A stretch of DNA of 64,000 nt. Origin: Hofstenia miamia (Eukaryota > Xenacoelomorpha > Acoela). The notes beneath the pieces were generated by a model, which worked only from the letters and a program-made list of their open reading frames with translations, had not been told where the DNA came from and did no database searches. The stretch's first letter is position 1; each line of letters opens with the position of its first letter. Location of the stretch: assembly GCA_004352715.1 (NCBI GenBank), contig SCFE01000097.1, positions 878,555 to 942,554 of the forward strand, given 5' to 3'. The position numbers were made by a program, and so were the translations under genes. Positions 11,437 through 20,568 of this stretch are shown one piece after another.

Positions 11437-12057
11437 CTCAACACTTCGCAACTGAAAATAAGCTGCTTAAATTGCCAAAGCCTGATCTCACTTGATCGAA
11501 GACTCAAACTGCTAAACTCACTAAACGTTCTTGGGTCAAATGTTCTCTGCTGCACCGAAACATGGCTTGACGACAAATTTACCAGTGATATTTTCCCCGG
11601 CTGCCCTCTTTGCCCAGCTATGTCCCCGAATATATCAAACTAGTTTTATACAAATCATACATTCGACCCATCATACTTTACGGCTCCGTTATCTGGCACT
11701 GTAATAAAACGAATCTTATGAAATTAGAATCCTTCCAAAGCCACGTGATGAAATGGATTACACAGGGTACATCATATATCGACCGCCTTCGTAAAATGCA
11801 TATTCTTCCTGCACAAGTGGCTCACTGGGAAATATTCTGTAGATGTAGGATCGTACATTAATATCAAACAAGAGAAAGACTGTTTTAATTGTAGAGATAG
11901 TACAAAGCGTTTTATCAGGACAAAACATGTACACAAACAATCTACGACTTTCTTTTACTTTAATAGAGTTACTATGTTAGCGAATTACGTCGTCTCAAAT
12001 ACAGATATCGATCTAGCCGACCCATCCATTGAAACGCGAAACAAACTGACAAAACTC
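11433..12057 (+). pseudogene. LINE ORF2 remnant: endonuclease start fused to C-terminal region
   Basis: The ATG at 11433 overlaps the ORF1 stop. The recognisable AP-endonuclease reading (CLNCQSLISLDRRLKLL, then LCCTETWLDDKF) is one frame away, so a one-base shift lies near 11465. After the endonuclease N-terminus the text continues directly with the C-terminal part of ORF2 (YIRPIILYGSVIWHCNK and MKWITQGTSYIDRLRKM), shared with the copy at 1.3-2.1 kb. The remaining endonuclease and all RT motifs are absent, so an internal deletion or a collapsed assembly is the likely cause. Confidence 0.7.
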
Positions 12058-13057
12058 NNNNNNNNNNNNNNNNNNNNNNNNNNNNNNNNNNNNNNNNNNN
12101 NNNNNNNNNNNNNNNNNNNNNNNNNNNNNNNNNNNNNNNNNNNNNNNNNNNNNNNNNNNNNNNNNNNNNNNNNNNNNNNNNNNNNNNNNNNNNNNNNNNN
12201 NNNNNNNNNNNNNNNNNNNNNNNNNNNNNNNNNNNNNNNNNNNNNNNNNNNNNNNNNNNNNNNNNNNNNNNNNNNNNNNNNNNNNNNNNNNNNNNNNNNN
12301 NNNNNNNNNNNNNNNNNNNNNNNNNNNNNNNNNNNNNNNNNNNNNNNNNNNNNNNNNNNNNNNNNNNNNNNNNNNNNNNNNNNNNNNNNNNNNNNNNNNN
12401 NNNNNNNNNNNNNNNNNNNNNNNNNNNNNNNNNNNNNNNNNNNNNNNNNNNNNNNNNNNNNNNNNNNNNNNNNNNNNNNNNNNNNNNNNNNNNNNNNNNN
12501 NNNNNNNNNNNNNNNNNNNNNNNNNNNNNNNNNNNNNNNNNNNNNNNNNNNNNNNNNNNNNNNNNNNNNNNNNNNNNNNNNNNNNNNNNNNNNNNNNNNN
12601 NNNNNNNNNNNNNNNNNNNNNNNNNNNNNNNNNNNNNNNNNNNNNNNNNNNNNNNNNNNNNNNNNNNNNNNNNNNNNNNNNNNNNNNNNNNNNNNNNNNN
12701 NNNNNNNNNNNNNNNNNNNNNNNNNNNNNNNNNNNNNNNNNNNNNNNNNNNNNNNNNNNNNNNNNNNNNNNNNNNNNNNNNNNNNNNNNNNNNNNNNNNN
12801 NNNNNNNNNNNNNNNNNNNNNNNNNNNNNNNNNNNNNNNNNNNNNNNNNNNNNNNNNNNNNNNNNNNNNNNNNNNNNNNNNNNNNNNNNNNNNNNNNNNN
12901 NNNNNNNNNNNNNNNNNNNNNNNNNNNNNNNNNNNNNNNNNNNNNNNNNNNNNNNNNNNNNNNNNNNNNNNNNNNNNNNNNNNNNNNNNNNNNNNNNNNN
13001 NNNNNNNNNNNNNNNNNNNNNNNNNNNNNNNNNNNNNNNNNNNNNNNNNNNNNNNNN
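12058..13057. other. Assembly gap, 1000 N
   Basis: Exactly 1000 Ns. Flanked by two family A LINE arms in opposite orientation. Confidence 1.
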
Positions 13058-13397
13058 CTAACGTTTCAAGTTTAGTAGTAAGAAGAGATAACTTATCCGT
13101 ATTTGAAGCGAGAGATTCTTGAGCGGTAAGCTGATCGTCGCATTTGCTGCAGAACCATCTGCATCCCTTCACTCGTCCGAGAGTTTCAACATCTGCCTCC
13201 GACAAATCAATGCACGTCGCGTGGAACCACCCAGAACATCTGTCACATGAAAGAGCAGATGCATTTTGGTTTACAACCTTACAGCACTTTACACAGTCGT
13301 TTGATGAAACGCTTGTTGTAGCCTTTCGCCCGCGTGTCATTTCAGAATTGAAATGAAAAAACACGAAAAACTAATTAAACTGTATAATAAACAGGCA
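13058..13397 (-). mobile_element. LINE family A 5' end (PHD ORF1), inverted copy
   Basis: Minus-strand copy of the family A 5' UTR (from 13397) and ORF1 start (ATG at about 13341). It encodes the same PHD finger (CVKCCKVVNQNASALSCDRC, GWFHATC, CRWFCSKCDDQL) and the coil SLASNTDKLSLLTTKLETL before entering the gap. It has the 24-base stretch that the first version at 10.68 kb lacks, so it matches the second version at 10.9 kb. Confidence 0.8.
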
Positions 13398-13785
13398 GGT
13401 TTAGATAATCTAATTTAGTTTTTTCAGCTTCAATAACGTGAACACAGTTGGTAGACACTCAAAAGTAGTGTTGGGTTCACATAATATTGAATACATGCAT
13501 ACAAACATAAATATAATATTTTTAGACTAACCTTAGAACAACGATATAGCGAAATCACTTGATTATACAATTAATTAGCCTTTAAGTCGCTTCTTTTAAA
13601 TTCTCAAAACTTATAGATCGGTTTATGATTAATAAATATTTTGTAGACTATCACGCGTGACTGATTTTTAGTGTTTAATGCTCTTTGTTGGCGCAATTAG
13701 CAACTCTCTTCAGTCCAATTAAAAGATCTTCACCTGCCCTAGGCAATTCAGATCTGTGGTAGAGCTTGCTCTTTAAAACATAGCT
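13398..13785. other. No gene seen
   Basis: AT-rich sequence without recognised coding or repeat structure. Confidence 0.5.
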
Positions 13786-15075
13786 CGATGTTGACAAAAT
13801 CTGAGTCTATTTTATCTAATCAAAAATTGCTCCTCTGCTGAAGAAGCTATTAATGATATTGCCAGTGTTTTCCATAAGAACATGACTACTAATAAAGCAG
13901 ACTACATGCCGTATCAAAATATTCCGAATTGTCTGTCTGAGTTTGGTCTCTCCGATCCAGGTTTTCAATTATCTAGATTCCATTAAATGCATGGCACAGG
14001 TAGTGGCTTTACAAAGCTGCAACACATATAATCTCTGAGCCTCTTTGTAATATCATTAACACCTCTTTTATGATCCGCACTTTTCCTGATACTTACAAGT
14101 CAGCTTAAAGTTAGTCAGCCCACAATCACTGAATTATGGCCGATTTTTCTTCTGGCTGTTCCTTCAAAATGCTTAGAACACTGCGCCATGAATACCCTTA
14201 ATGACGTGATTTTTCCTTACATCGATGAGAACCAATTACATTGCTACATGTGTAGCACTTATATGTCTCCTGGCCGAGATTTCTACTATCCTCAATGAAG
14301 GTGACGATGTTCTCCTGCAGGCCTTTGGTCGCAGCAAAACATTTGATACTATCCCCATGACAAATTGTGCAATAAGTTGAGTCGTATTCTTCCCCTCAGT
14401 ATTCTGGATTGGATAGAGTTTTCTCTCTTGCCGGAGATTTTATGTTCTATCTGGGAGCAAGCAGTGGTTATGTCAATAACCCTCAACGCTCCCTAGTCGG
14501 CCCTCTCATATTCATATTTCACATGGCCGATCTTCATGCCAAAAAGTATTTTATTGTCAACTATTATTATACATTAATTCCGTGGTTCGCATTAAAAAGG
14601 GCTGTATTTCCATAGCCACAGATGCTCCACTAATTGCGCATTTTTATGAGGATACCATACTCTCTCTAAACAAAAAAATCTCAACAAATGATTATATCTA
14701 GCTAATCGTGAATTCAATTCGGTTCTTGAGCGGAGATATTTAACCCAACCTTAGTTGGAACCGATATTTTGACTCAATTTGCAGAAAGACTGTTTCTCGG
14801 CTAACAATGCTAAGACGTTTGGTTCTCTCATGCCCTGAATATGCCTTGAATTCCATAACTAGAGAGTCGATTCTCTAAATTTGTTCACCAGTACTGGACG
14901 GGGCTACTGCAACCAAAGGGCCAAAGAATTTTCGACTGAGCTGCTAGTTTCACCACTAAAGGCCGAGAGAAAGTTTCTCCCTGGTATTTGTACGCTTTGT
15001 TACTGTTCTCCTACTCTTTACATTAGTTTTATTTCTCACTCTCTCTCTCTCTTAAAATTGTGGCATTATAAATAA
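13786..15075 (+). mobile_element. Strongly decayed LINE reverse transcriptase
   Basis: Broken plus-strand reading frames retain LINE RT landmarks in the right order: ISEPLCNIINTSFMIRTFPD near 14030 (the block before the first RT motif), KTFDTIPHDKLCNKLSRILP near 14345, and YEDTILSLNKKISTNDY near 14650 (a degenerate Y-A-D-D region). A final open stretch (14881-15075) holds SPLKAERKFLPGICTL, probably past the RT. It has many stops and shifts. It is older than the family A and B copies and is not clearly related to them. Confidence 0.55.
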
Positions 15076-15210
15076 TAATTTCGAGGGAAGAGGTGCATGG
15101 GAATTGAAGTGTGTATTTTGTTGTGACGGATTTCATGGACACAATTGTCAGCAGCTTAAGACTCTTTTATTATCATCTTTAAAAGCGATCGTTTGTTGTG
15201 AGATTAAATA

Positions 15211-15254
15211 CCGCCGGTTCACCTATGGTAACCCCCGCCGGTTCACCTATGGTA
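15211..15254. repeat. Two direct copies of a 20-bp GC-rich motif
   Basis: CCGCCGGTTCACCTATGGTA occurs at 15211-15230 and again at 15235-15254, 4 bases apart. It stands out as GC-rich in an AT-rich stretch. Confidence 0.85.
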
Positions 15255-15929
15255 TTCTGGGTTACTCTAAAGTTAGTCAAATGCTTTTTTTCATTCAGAA
15301 AATTGAAGTGTAGAATGCTTTGGTCATATATATGGTAAATATTCGAATAGGTAATTATTCGAATATGTTCTTAATTTTTCTCGTGCCATATGATTTCAAA
15401 ATCCAGTGGTATATATTATAGGGTTTTTGCTGCAATTATTTTCGAGTTATGAATTTTAAATGTGGTTTGTTCTGAATATCAAATGTAAATTTCTGAATTA
15501 AATGTGGAAATGGTGTAAAAGTCTAATTCTAGTGTATTATATGATGAGTTCGGTTTCAGCTTTTTATTCGATTTATAACTGAAGAATTTCTATAAACCTG
15601 TGTTACTAAATAGCCTTTCTAATATTTACTGCATTAATTTTGCATAGCGAGTGAATGTGCAAAATTCTAATACGTGGTAAAAAATACAAATTTTCATCTT
15701 TAAGTCATCTTACAATATATATTGTTTCAATAAAGACATTAAAATATAACATAAAATAGCTTGTTGCTGCTGCATATTCCAAAAATTTAATATTGAAAAA
15801 TATTTTAATATTTTAGTTCAACTGTTATGTTAATTTTTGAATTTTTATATTTCTTATTTTAAATATTTCTGCATATTCGGATATTCTTGTAATTCTTTCT
15901 TAAATATTTTATAATGAAGTAACTGAAAT
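15255..15929. other. No gene seen
   Basis: Very AT-rich intergenic sequence. No supported ORF or repeat. Confidence 0.5.
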
Positions 15930-16150
15930 ATGCTACACAAACAAATTATCACCAATTTTTGTCGCTAACTAAAATTGTTCGTGTAGCATCCCCTCCCCAA
16001 CTGTTGTCTAAAACTAATTAAATGACTAAAGTTGTTCGTGTAGCATACCAAATAAACAACAAAAGTTGTTCGTTCGGACGACAGAAATGGGTGACAATAG
16101 TTGTTCGTTTGGACGACAAAAATCGGCGACGAAAGTTGTTCGTGTAGCAT
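15930..16150. mobile_element. MITE-like element with TTGTTCGTGTAGCAT inverted repeats
   Basis: The left end ATGCTACACAAACAA (15930-15944) is the inverted match (one mismatch) of the right end TTGTTCGTGTAGCAT (16136-16150). Additional copies of the right-end motif end at about 15990 and 16045. Two related units with TTGTTCGT followed by GGACGACA lie at about 16066-16085 and 16100-16119. The 221-bp unit has no coding capacity. Target duplications are not evident. Confidence 0.6.
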
Positions 16151-17040
16151 GGGCTTAATATTCGTTGTTTGTTCAAAAATATTTTACAAAATTTGTTTAG
16201 ATCTGAATTGTGCAATTATTTTGTATTGATTTAATTTTTCATCGTGGTGGAAAGGGAAAAGTCAATAGCCGCGGCAGGGAAGGCTTATCTATAGAAAAAG
16301 AAACAGTTGAGGATAGCTAGTGCTACTTGTGCTTTTATCTCCCAATTATCTGAACATTAGAAAGCAGAAAATTTATAGCTTTTATGAAAATTATTTCAGG
16401 CACAGTAATACAATTTGGTTCAAATTTTCAACATTACGCTCGAGCATGTTCATGAATAACTGTTATTTCCAAATTTCATAATATTGCTTAGAGTATTCGA
16501 TTTTTGTGATCTTAAGAGATAATTAAGGTCTTACAATTTTAACTAGATAGCACAGATATCAATCAAAACTTCATCAGAAATCAAATGCTTTTCATACAAA
16601 ATTTGGGAACATAATATAGATAGGCGTAGACAGTGAGCAAATACTGTGAAAAGCTGCAAAACGGGAATAATAAGTGCGTTTTCTTTACAAACCGAGAATT
16701 ATATATATATTTATATGTATATATATATATNGCATGGTTAATAAATATTGCTTCTGCGATTTTAGTATTTGAGGTTTTCATGATTATATTAAAATTTTCT
16801 GGTCTTGGTTGATGTAAATGTGTGTATATATATACAACTAGATTATAATAACCAGGACAAGTACAAATAATCACTAATCATACATTACAAATTTTCCACT
16901 GACGTTTTTCATTTGTGGCATAACTTGCAGATTCATGAAGTTCGTTAATTTGTACTGCAATCCCTTTTGAAAATATATTTGCAAAACGGCAAAGAACAAT
17001 TGATATGTTCTGCTGCAACTAAAAAAGCCTAACTAAGTAA
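16151..17040. other. No gene seen; (AT)n tract with N at 16731
   Basis: Intergenic. TA repeats at 16700-16730 end in a single N, and a short TATATATA run lies near 16830. Confidence 0.5.
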
Positions 17041-17049
17041 TTCGAATAC

Positions 17050-17790
17050 TTGTTCTCTACAATTTTTAATAGGCAAAGTAAAATCTGTGAAAGCATAAAT
17101 AAATCAGAATAAGGATACTTCAACTTCCCTTTAGAGGCAAGGCTGACGAATTCAGAATGAGTTGCGGAAATTGGGTGAGGATTTGTATCTTCAGTTGTAG
17201 AGCAATATCCATGCATTGTACATTATTGTCTGTTGGAAACATTTAACAGGAAGAACTATCAGAATGATCTGATACTCAAAGATTCATACAGTTTTAACCG
17301 TCAAGATGTTTCTGCAAAAATATAGTAACGGCCTCCACCTATTTGCCTGTAGACACCAAATCCACCCTCAAGATTAACACTTTGGAATTAACCCAAAGGG
17401 AACATTATTTACAAGTTTTTTATTCAAAGTCTTCTTGCTATATATGGGATAATGATTTAATAGTTTCAGGTGTAAATGATAACAAGCGTCTCTAACTTTT
17501 AAGCGAGAATCATCCAGATCAGAAATGGGCTATCTGCATCACTATTTCCTAGTCCTTTCTGAGATCATTTGAAATTAATTATAGTACACACTCTGGCCAT
17601 CAATTCAATTATTTCAGAAGTTTCCTAATAGCCATAAAATTTAAGTGCAGCAACAGTTTTGATGTCCAAAATATTGCAAACAAGAGATACTTTCTGTTTC
17701 TCCATGTTCTTCTGGTCGATTGAGGATTTTGTCAGATATATCATTCTGACTGTCTGTAGTAAATCATTCTGAAAAACAATTCGTAAATGA
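17050..17790 (-). pseudogene. Decayed P-element/THAP-type transposase fragment
   Basis: Minus-strand frames, broken by stops, read KVSLVCNILDIKTVAALKFYG, then SEIIELMARVCTIINFK (about 17700-17580), and further on SRLKVRDACYHLHLKLLN. This resembles the P-element transposase stretch around K-x-A-x-Q-x-x-S-x-x-V-A-x-A-L followed by the F-I-x-x-x-N-x-x-F-D-x-x-N motif. A last segment, HSEFVSLASKGKLKYPYSD and LFMLSQILLCLLKIVENK (about 17165-17050), is like the region near the C-terminus of such transposases. It is too damaged to be active and is not the same copy as the element at 24.8 kb. Confidence 0.45.
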
Positions 17791-17999
17791 TTCCAATTTC
17801 CAGTGATGTATCGCTCTTGAAAGGGAAATTGTTACAAATGCCAGAAATTATGCATCTTTCAATTTTGCATTCAAATTATCTTGAACGCGTTATTCTATAT
17901 TTATGCAAAGCATATTTCGTATTAACCTTTGAATATATCTAAATGAGTTGTTCCTTTCAAAATTGCTTAAAAATACAAGAATTTTCTGTAACTTGTTAC

Positions 18000-18701
18000 C
18001 TCATAATTCCTAGGACGATACTTGTTCAACAGAGCGTCAGCAAATTCTGACCAAATATCAGGCATAGTATCTGTTAATGTAAAGGCGGAAATCTCGTCTG
18101 GTAGAGAAGATCTTTGTTCAATTGTGTTTTTACGTTTAGTAACTTCACGCAAGTTTGTTGGGACCATTTGTTTAAATACTGGAAATTCGGAATGTGGATC
18201 TCTTGGCCGATACTATCGCTTGATCTTAACAAAAGATACATCATCAGGCCAGTAGTTTCTCCATATTCCAATATGTGGTGTAACTATCTAAAATACAATG
18301 CATTAATACATGTATTTGTAAATAAAAGTTTAAGAACATATTCGACAAGTTTTGTAGTGATAAATGTTAAATAGGAGCTGAAATGTTTCTATATTATTTA
18401 TGCTAGCATAGGTGCAGCATAATTAACTCTTAAAATATAATTCAAATATGCTTATATATGCTGATTTTAATTCTGCAACTTGCTTCGTTCTCCCCAGTAC
18501 TACAGTATTTAATTTTATCAAAGTCAGTTACTCGAGTGTATTAACTCATTAATAAATATCTAATTAAATTTCGCATTTTATTTGTGTAAGTATTATAGAT
18601 ATACTACTTTGATAGATAATGCCTCCATCCAACGTTGACATTGCTCAGGGTCAAAAAGCAAAGTGTATGCGGTTGTATATCCCTCTTCTGATTTGTAATT
18701 G
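18000..18701 (-). CDS. Two candidate exons of an unidentified minus-strand gene
   Basis: Exon a, complement of 18608-18701, reads NYKSEEGYTTAYTLLFDPEQ then CQRWMEALSIK and ends at a GTAGTA donor in phase 0. Exon b, complement of 18000-18212, is preceded by an AG and ends at a GTAACAAG donor. It is 213 bp, exactly 71 codons, open throughout, starting YRPRDPHSEFPVFKQMVPTN and ending SEFADALLNKYRPRNYE. Phases match across the 395-nt intron. Exon a looks like the end of a PH domain (strand plus a Trp-containing helix), but this is weak. I do not recognise the protein. The exon further downstream would be in or beyond the 17-kb transposon relic. This is a real gene or a pseudogene piece, and expression data would decide. 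Confidence 0.4.
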
Positions 18702-19698
18702 CTGGACAATTACCGACTTTGCATTTTCGTTGCTTTTTCAGTTCTGATATCCTATGTAAATAAACAAACAATTACTTCGCATAACACGGCCTCTAAATAA
18801 TTGGCCAGTAATTCGAAAGTTCAATGTGCTATATATATATATATATTAAGTAATATTTTATTGCGACATATTTTGACAAACATTGTTATCCATTTTCAAG
18901 CATTTGGAGAAATTGTCCCGAATTTTTTCTTTTAATAACTCAGATTTTCAAAATATATGAGTAGAATTTGAATCTGTATTGCATGAAAATTTCCTATCAA
19001 TAATCTTACGAATTAGTTTTTTTGTGGATATGCATTATTTTTGAGATCTTTTGTGATTTTATCCAAACTTTCTGTTAAGCTTTGTAATTTGAGCAAGAGT
19101 CAAATATCCGATTGACTTGGCACGAAATGGTGTTAATTTTGTGACGCTCATTGCAATTCGAGCAGAATGGTATGTATAGGCCTGTACAAGTCGATTTTTA
19201 ATACCACTTAATCGAAATGGAATTTAACTTGTTTGCCGGATTTTACCGGATCGCATATTCTGATATAAAACTTGATTTAAAAATAGAATTTTCGAGAAAA
19301 AAGCTATATTTTCAGGAAATGGAAGTTGTCTTGCAACAAAACAACTTATTTTTCTGTCATATCAGGACGTATTTTATTTAATGTTTATAGATTTTCATTC
19401 GCAATAATTCGATATTAATTGAGAAATAAGGTTGTTCTTCATTAATAATTAGTGCAACCAAAAGCAATTAAAGTCAAATTTTTCCTGATGGTCTATTTTG
19501 CAGTCTGGTTAAAATTAGATGGTTTTCAGACCAGGGGTGCAGTTAAATAGGAAGTTAGTCATAAAAAGTTATATTTTTGTTTTTTCAAAAATACAGTAAT
19601 ATTTGTGGCTAAAATGTCATAAAACTCATATTTTGGCATAGTTTCATTAAATTAAAAAACACTTAACAATTAATGCTGGATTGTGACTGCTTTAAATA

Positions 19699-19754
<56 letters not shown>

Positions 19755-20504
19755 TTAATGTACTTACTGGCATAACCCCGGAAAAGCTTAATTGCTAGCT
19801 AATTGTTGACCCAACCCGACCTACTGGTCGACGCGTCTCTAGGACTGGCCATGTATGCTGGCAGTTGAAAAATTATTAAAGGAACTATATGCATTATTAT
19901 TTCATGGATTTTGCAAGGCAGACTTGTTGCAGAACTGTGCAATTCGTATTCAGGCAAAACATGTGAGAGTTGAAAATCTTTGACAGAGTTGAAATTCCAC
20001 CAGATGTTGTTATTACTCCCATTCTTGATCTTGGAGGTGATGGCTGTAAAATAATCACCTATATCAAGTCACGATTAGAAAACACCGATTTCACTGCTAT
20101 AATGTAAGGAAAAGGGATTGACATTTAATTTGAATTGTATGCCAAGTTACTAAAATGTCAAGCTATATCAGTTGCAGTTGAGAGATGTTTCTCTCAACTT
20201 ATGACAGAAATTTATGGACTGTTGTTATAATTTAGTGAAGCAATTGCTTTAAAAATATAACTTATTAATATATAAGAGTTTTATATCTTGTTTTCAATAA
20301 TAGAAAAACCTTTTATATTGATTAATTGGATCATTTTGAAAAATGAATAGTAGTATTTTAGGGCATATTTAACTAAATTCCGTCATAGTTTTTCATAAAA
20401 ATACGGTATTTTGTGCTTTTACATTCATAATTTTAGTTGCTCTAGTAATAATTGAACAATATATTATCCGGTATATTCAATTCACTATCCAGATCCCATT
20501 AATA

Positions 20505-20536
<32 letters not shown>

Positions 20537-20550
20537 NACTTAAGCGTGAT
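18702..20550. other. Intergenic stretch with (AT)n tracts and a weak transposase-like remnant
   Basis: TA microsatellites at about 18831-18846, 19700-19743 and 20505-20536 (followed by an N at 20537). A short plus-strand stretch near 20165 reads AISVAVERCFSQLMTEIYGL, reminiscent of the S-V-A-x-E-R-x-F-S motif of hAT dimerisation domains, but nothing else supports it. Confidence 0.4.
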
Positions 20551-20561
20551 TATATTTTTAG
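20548..20561 (+). promoter_or_regulatory. 3' splice acceptor 7 nt before the centlein ATG
   Basis: TTATATTTTTAG with AG at 20560-20561, then ATCTACT and the start codon at 20569. A candidate trans-splice or 5' UTR intron acceptor, matching the pattern at KARS and glycerol kinase. Confidence 0.5.
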
Positions 20562-20568
20562 ATCTACT

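Larger units (their letters stand above)
10404..12057 (+). mobile_element. LINE family A, 5' end with PHD-finger ORF1, internally deleted
   Basis: The 5' boundary at about 10404 is set by the point where homology to the inverted copy at 13.4 kb begins (both start GCCTGTTTATTATACAG), giving a 5' UTR of about 56 nt. ORF1 follows, then the start of the ORF2 endonuclease (LCCTETWLDDKF near 11560). The sequence then jumps to the ORF2 C-terminal region (LPSYVPEYIKLVLYK at 11605) and runs into the gap. Most of the endonuclease and all RT catalytic blocks are missing. A single N at 10863 joins two slightly different versions of the same 230-bp stretch. Confidence 0.8.

Noticed and set aside
18180-18250. 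A complete U2 snRNA gene
   Set aside because: Only about 27 nt match; the Sm site and the remaining U2 stems are absent.
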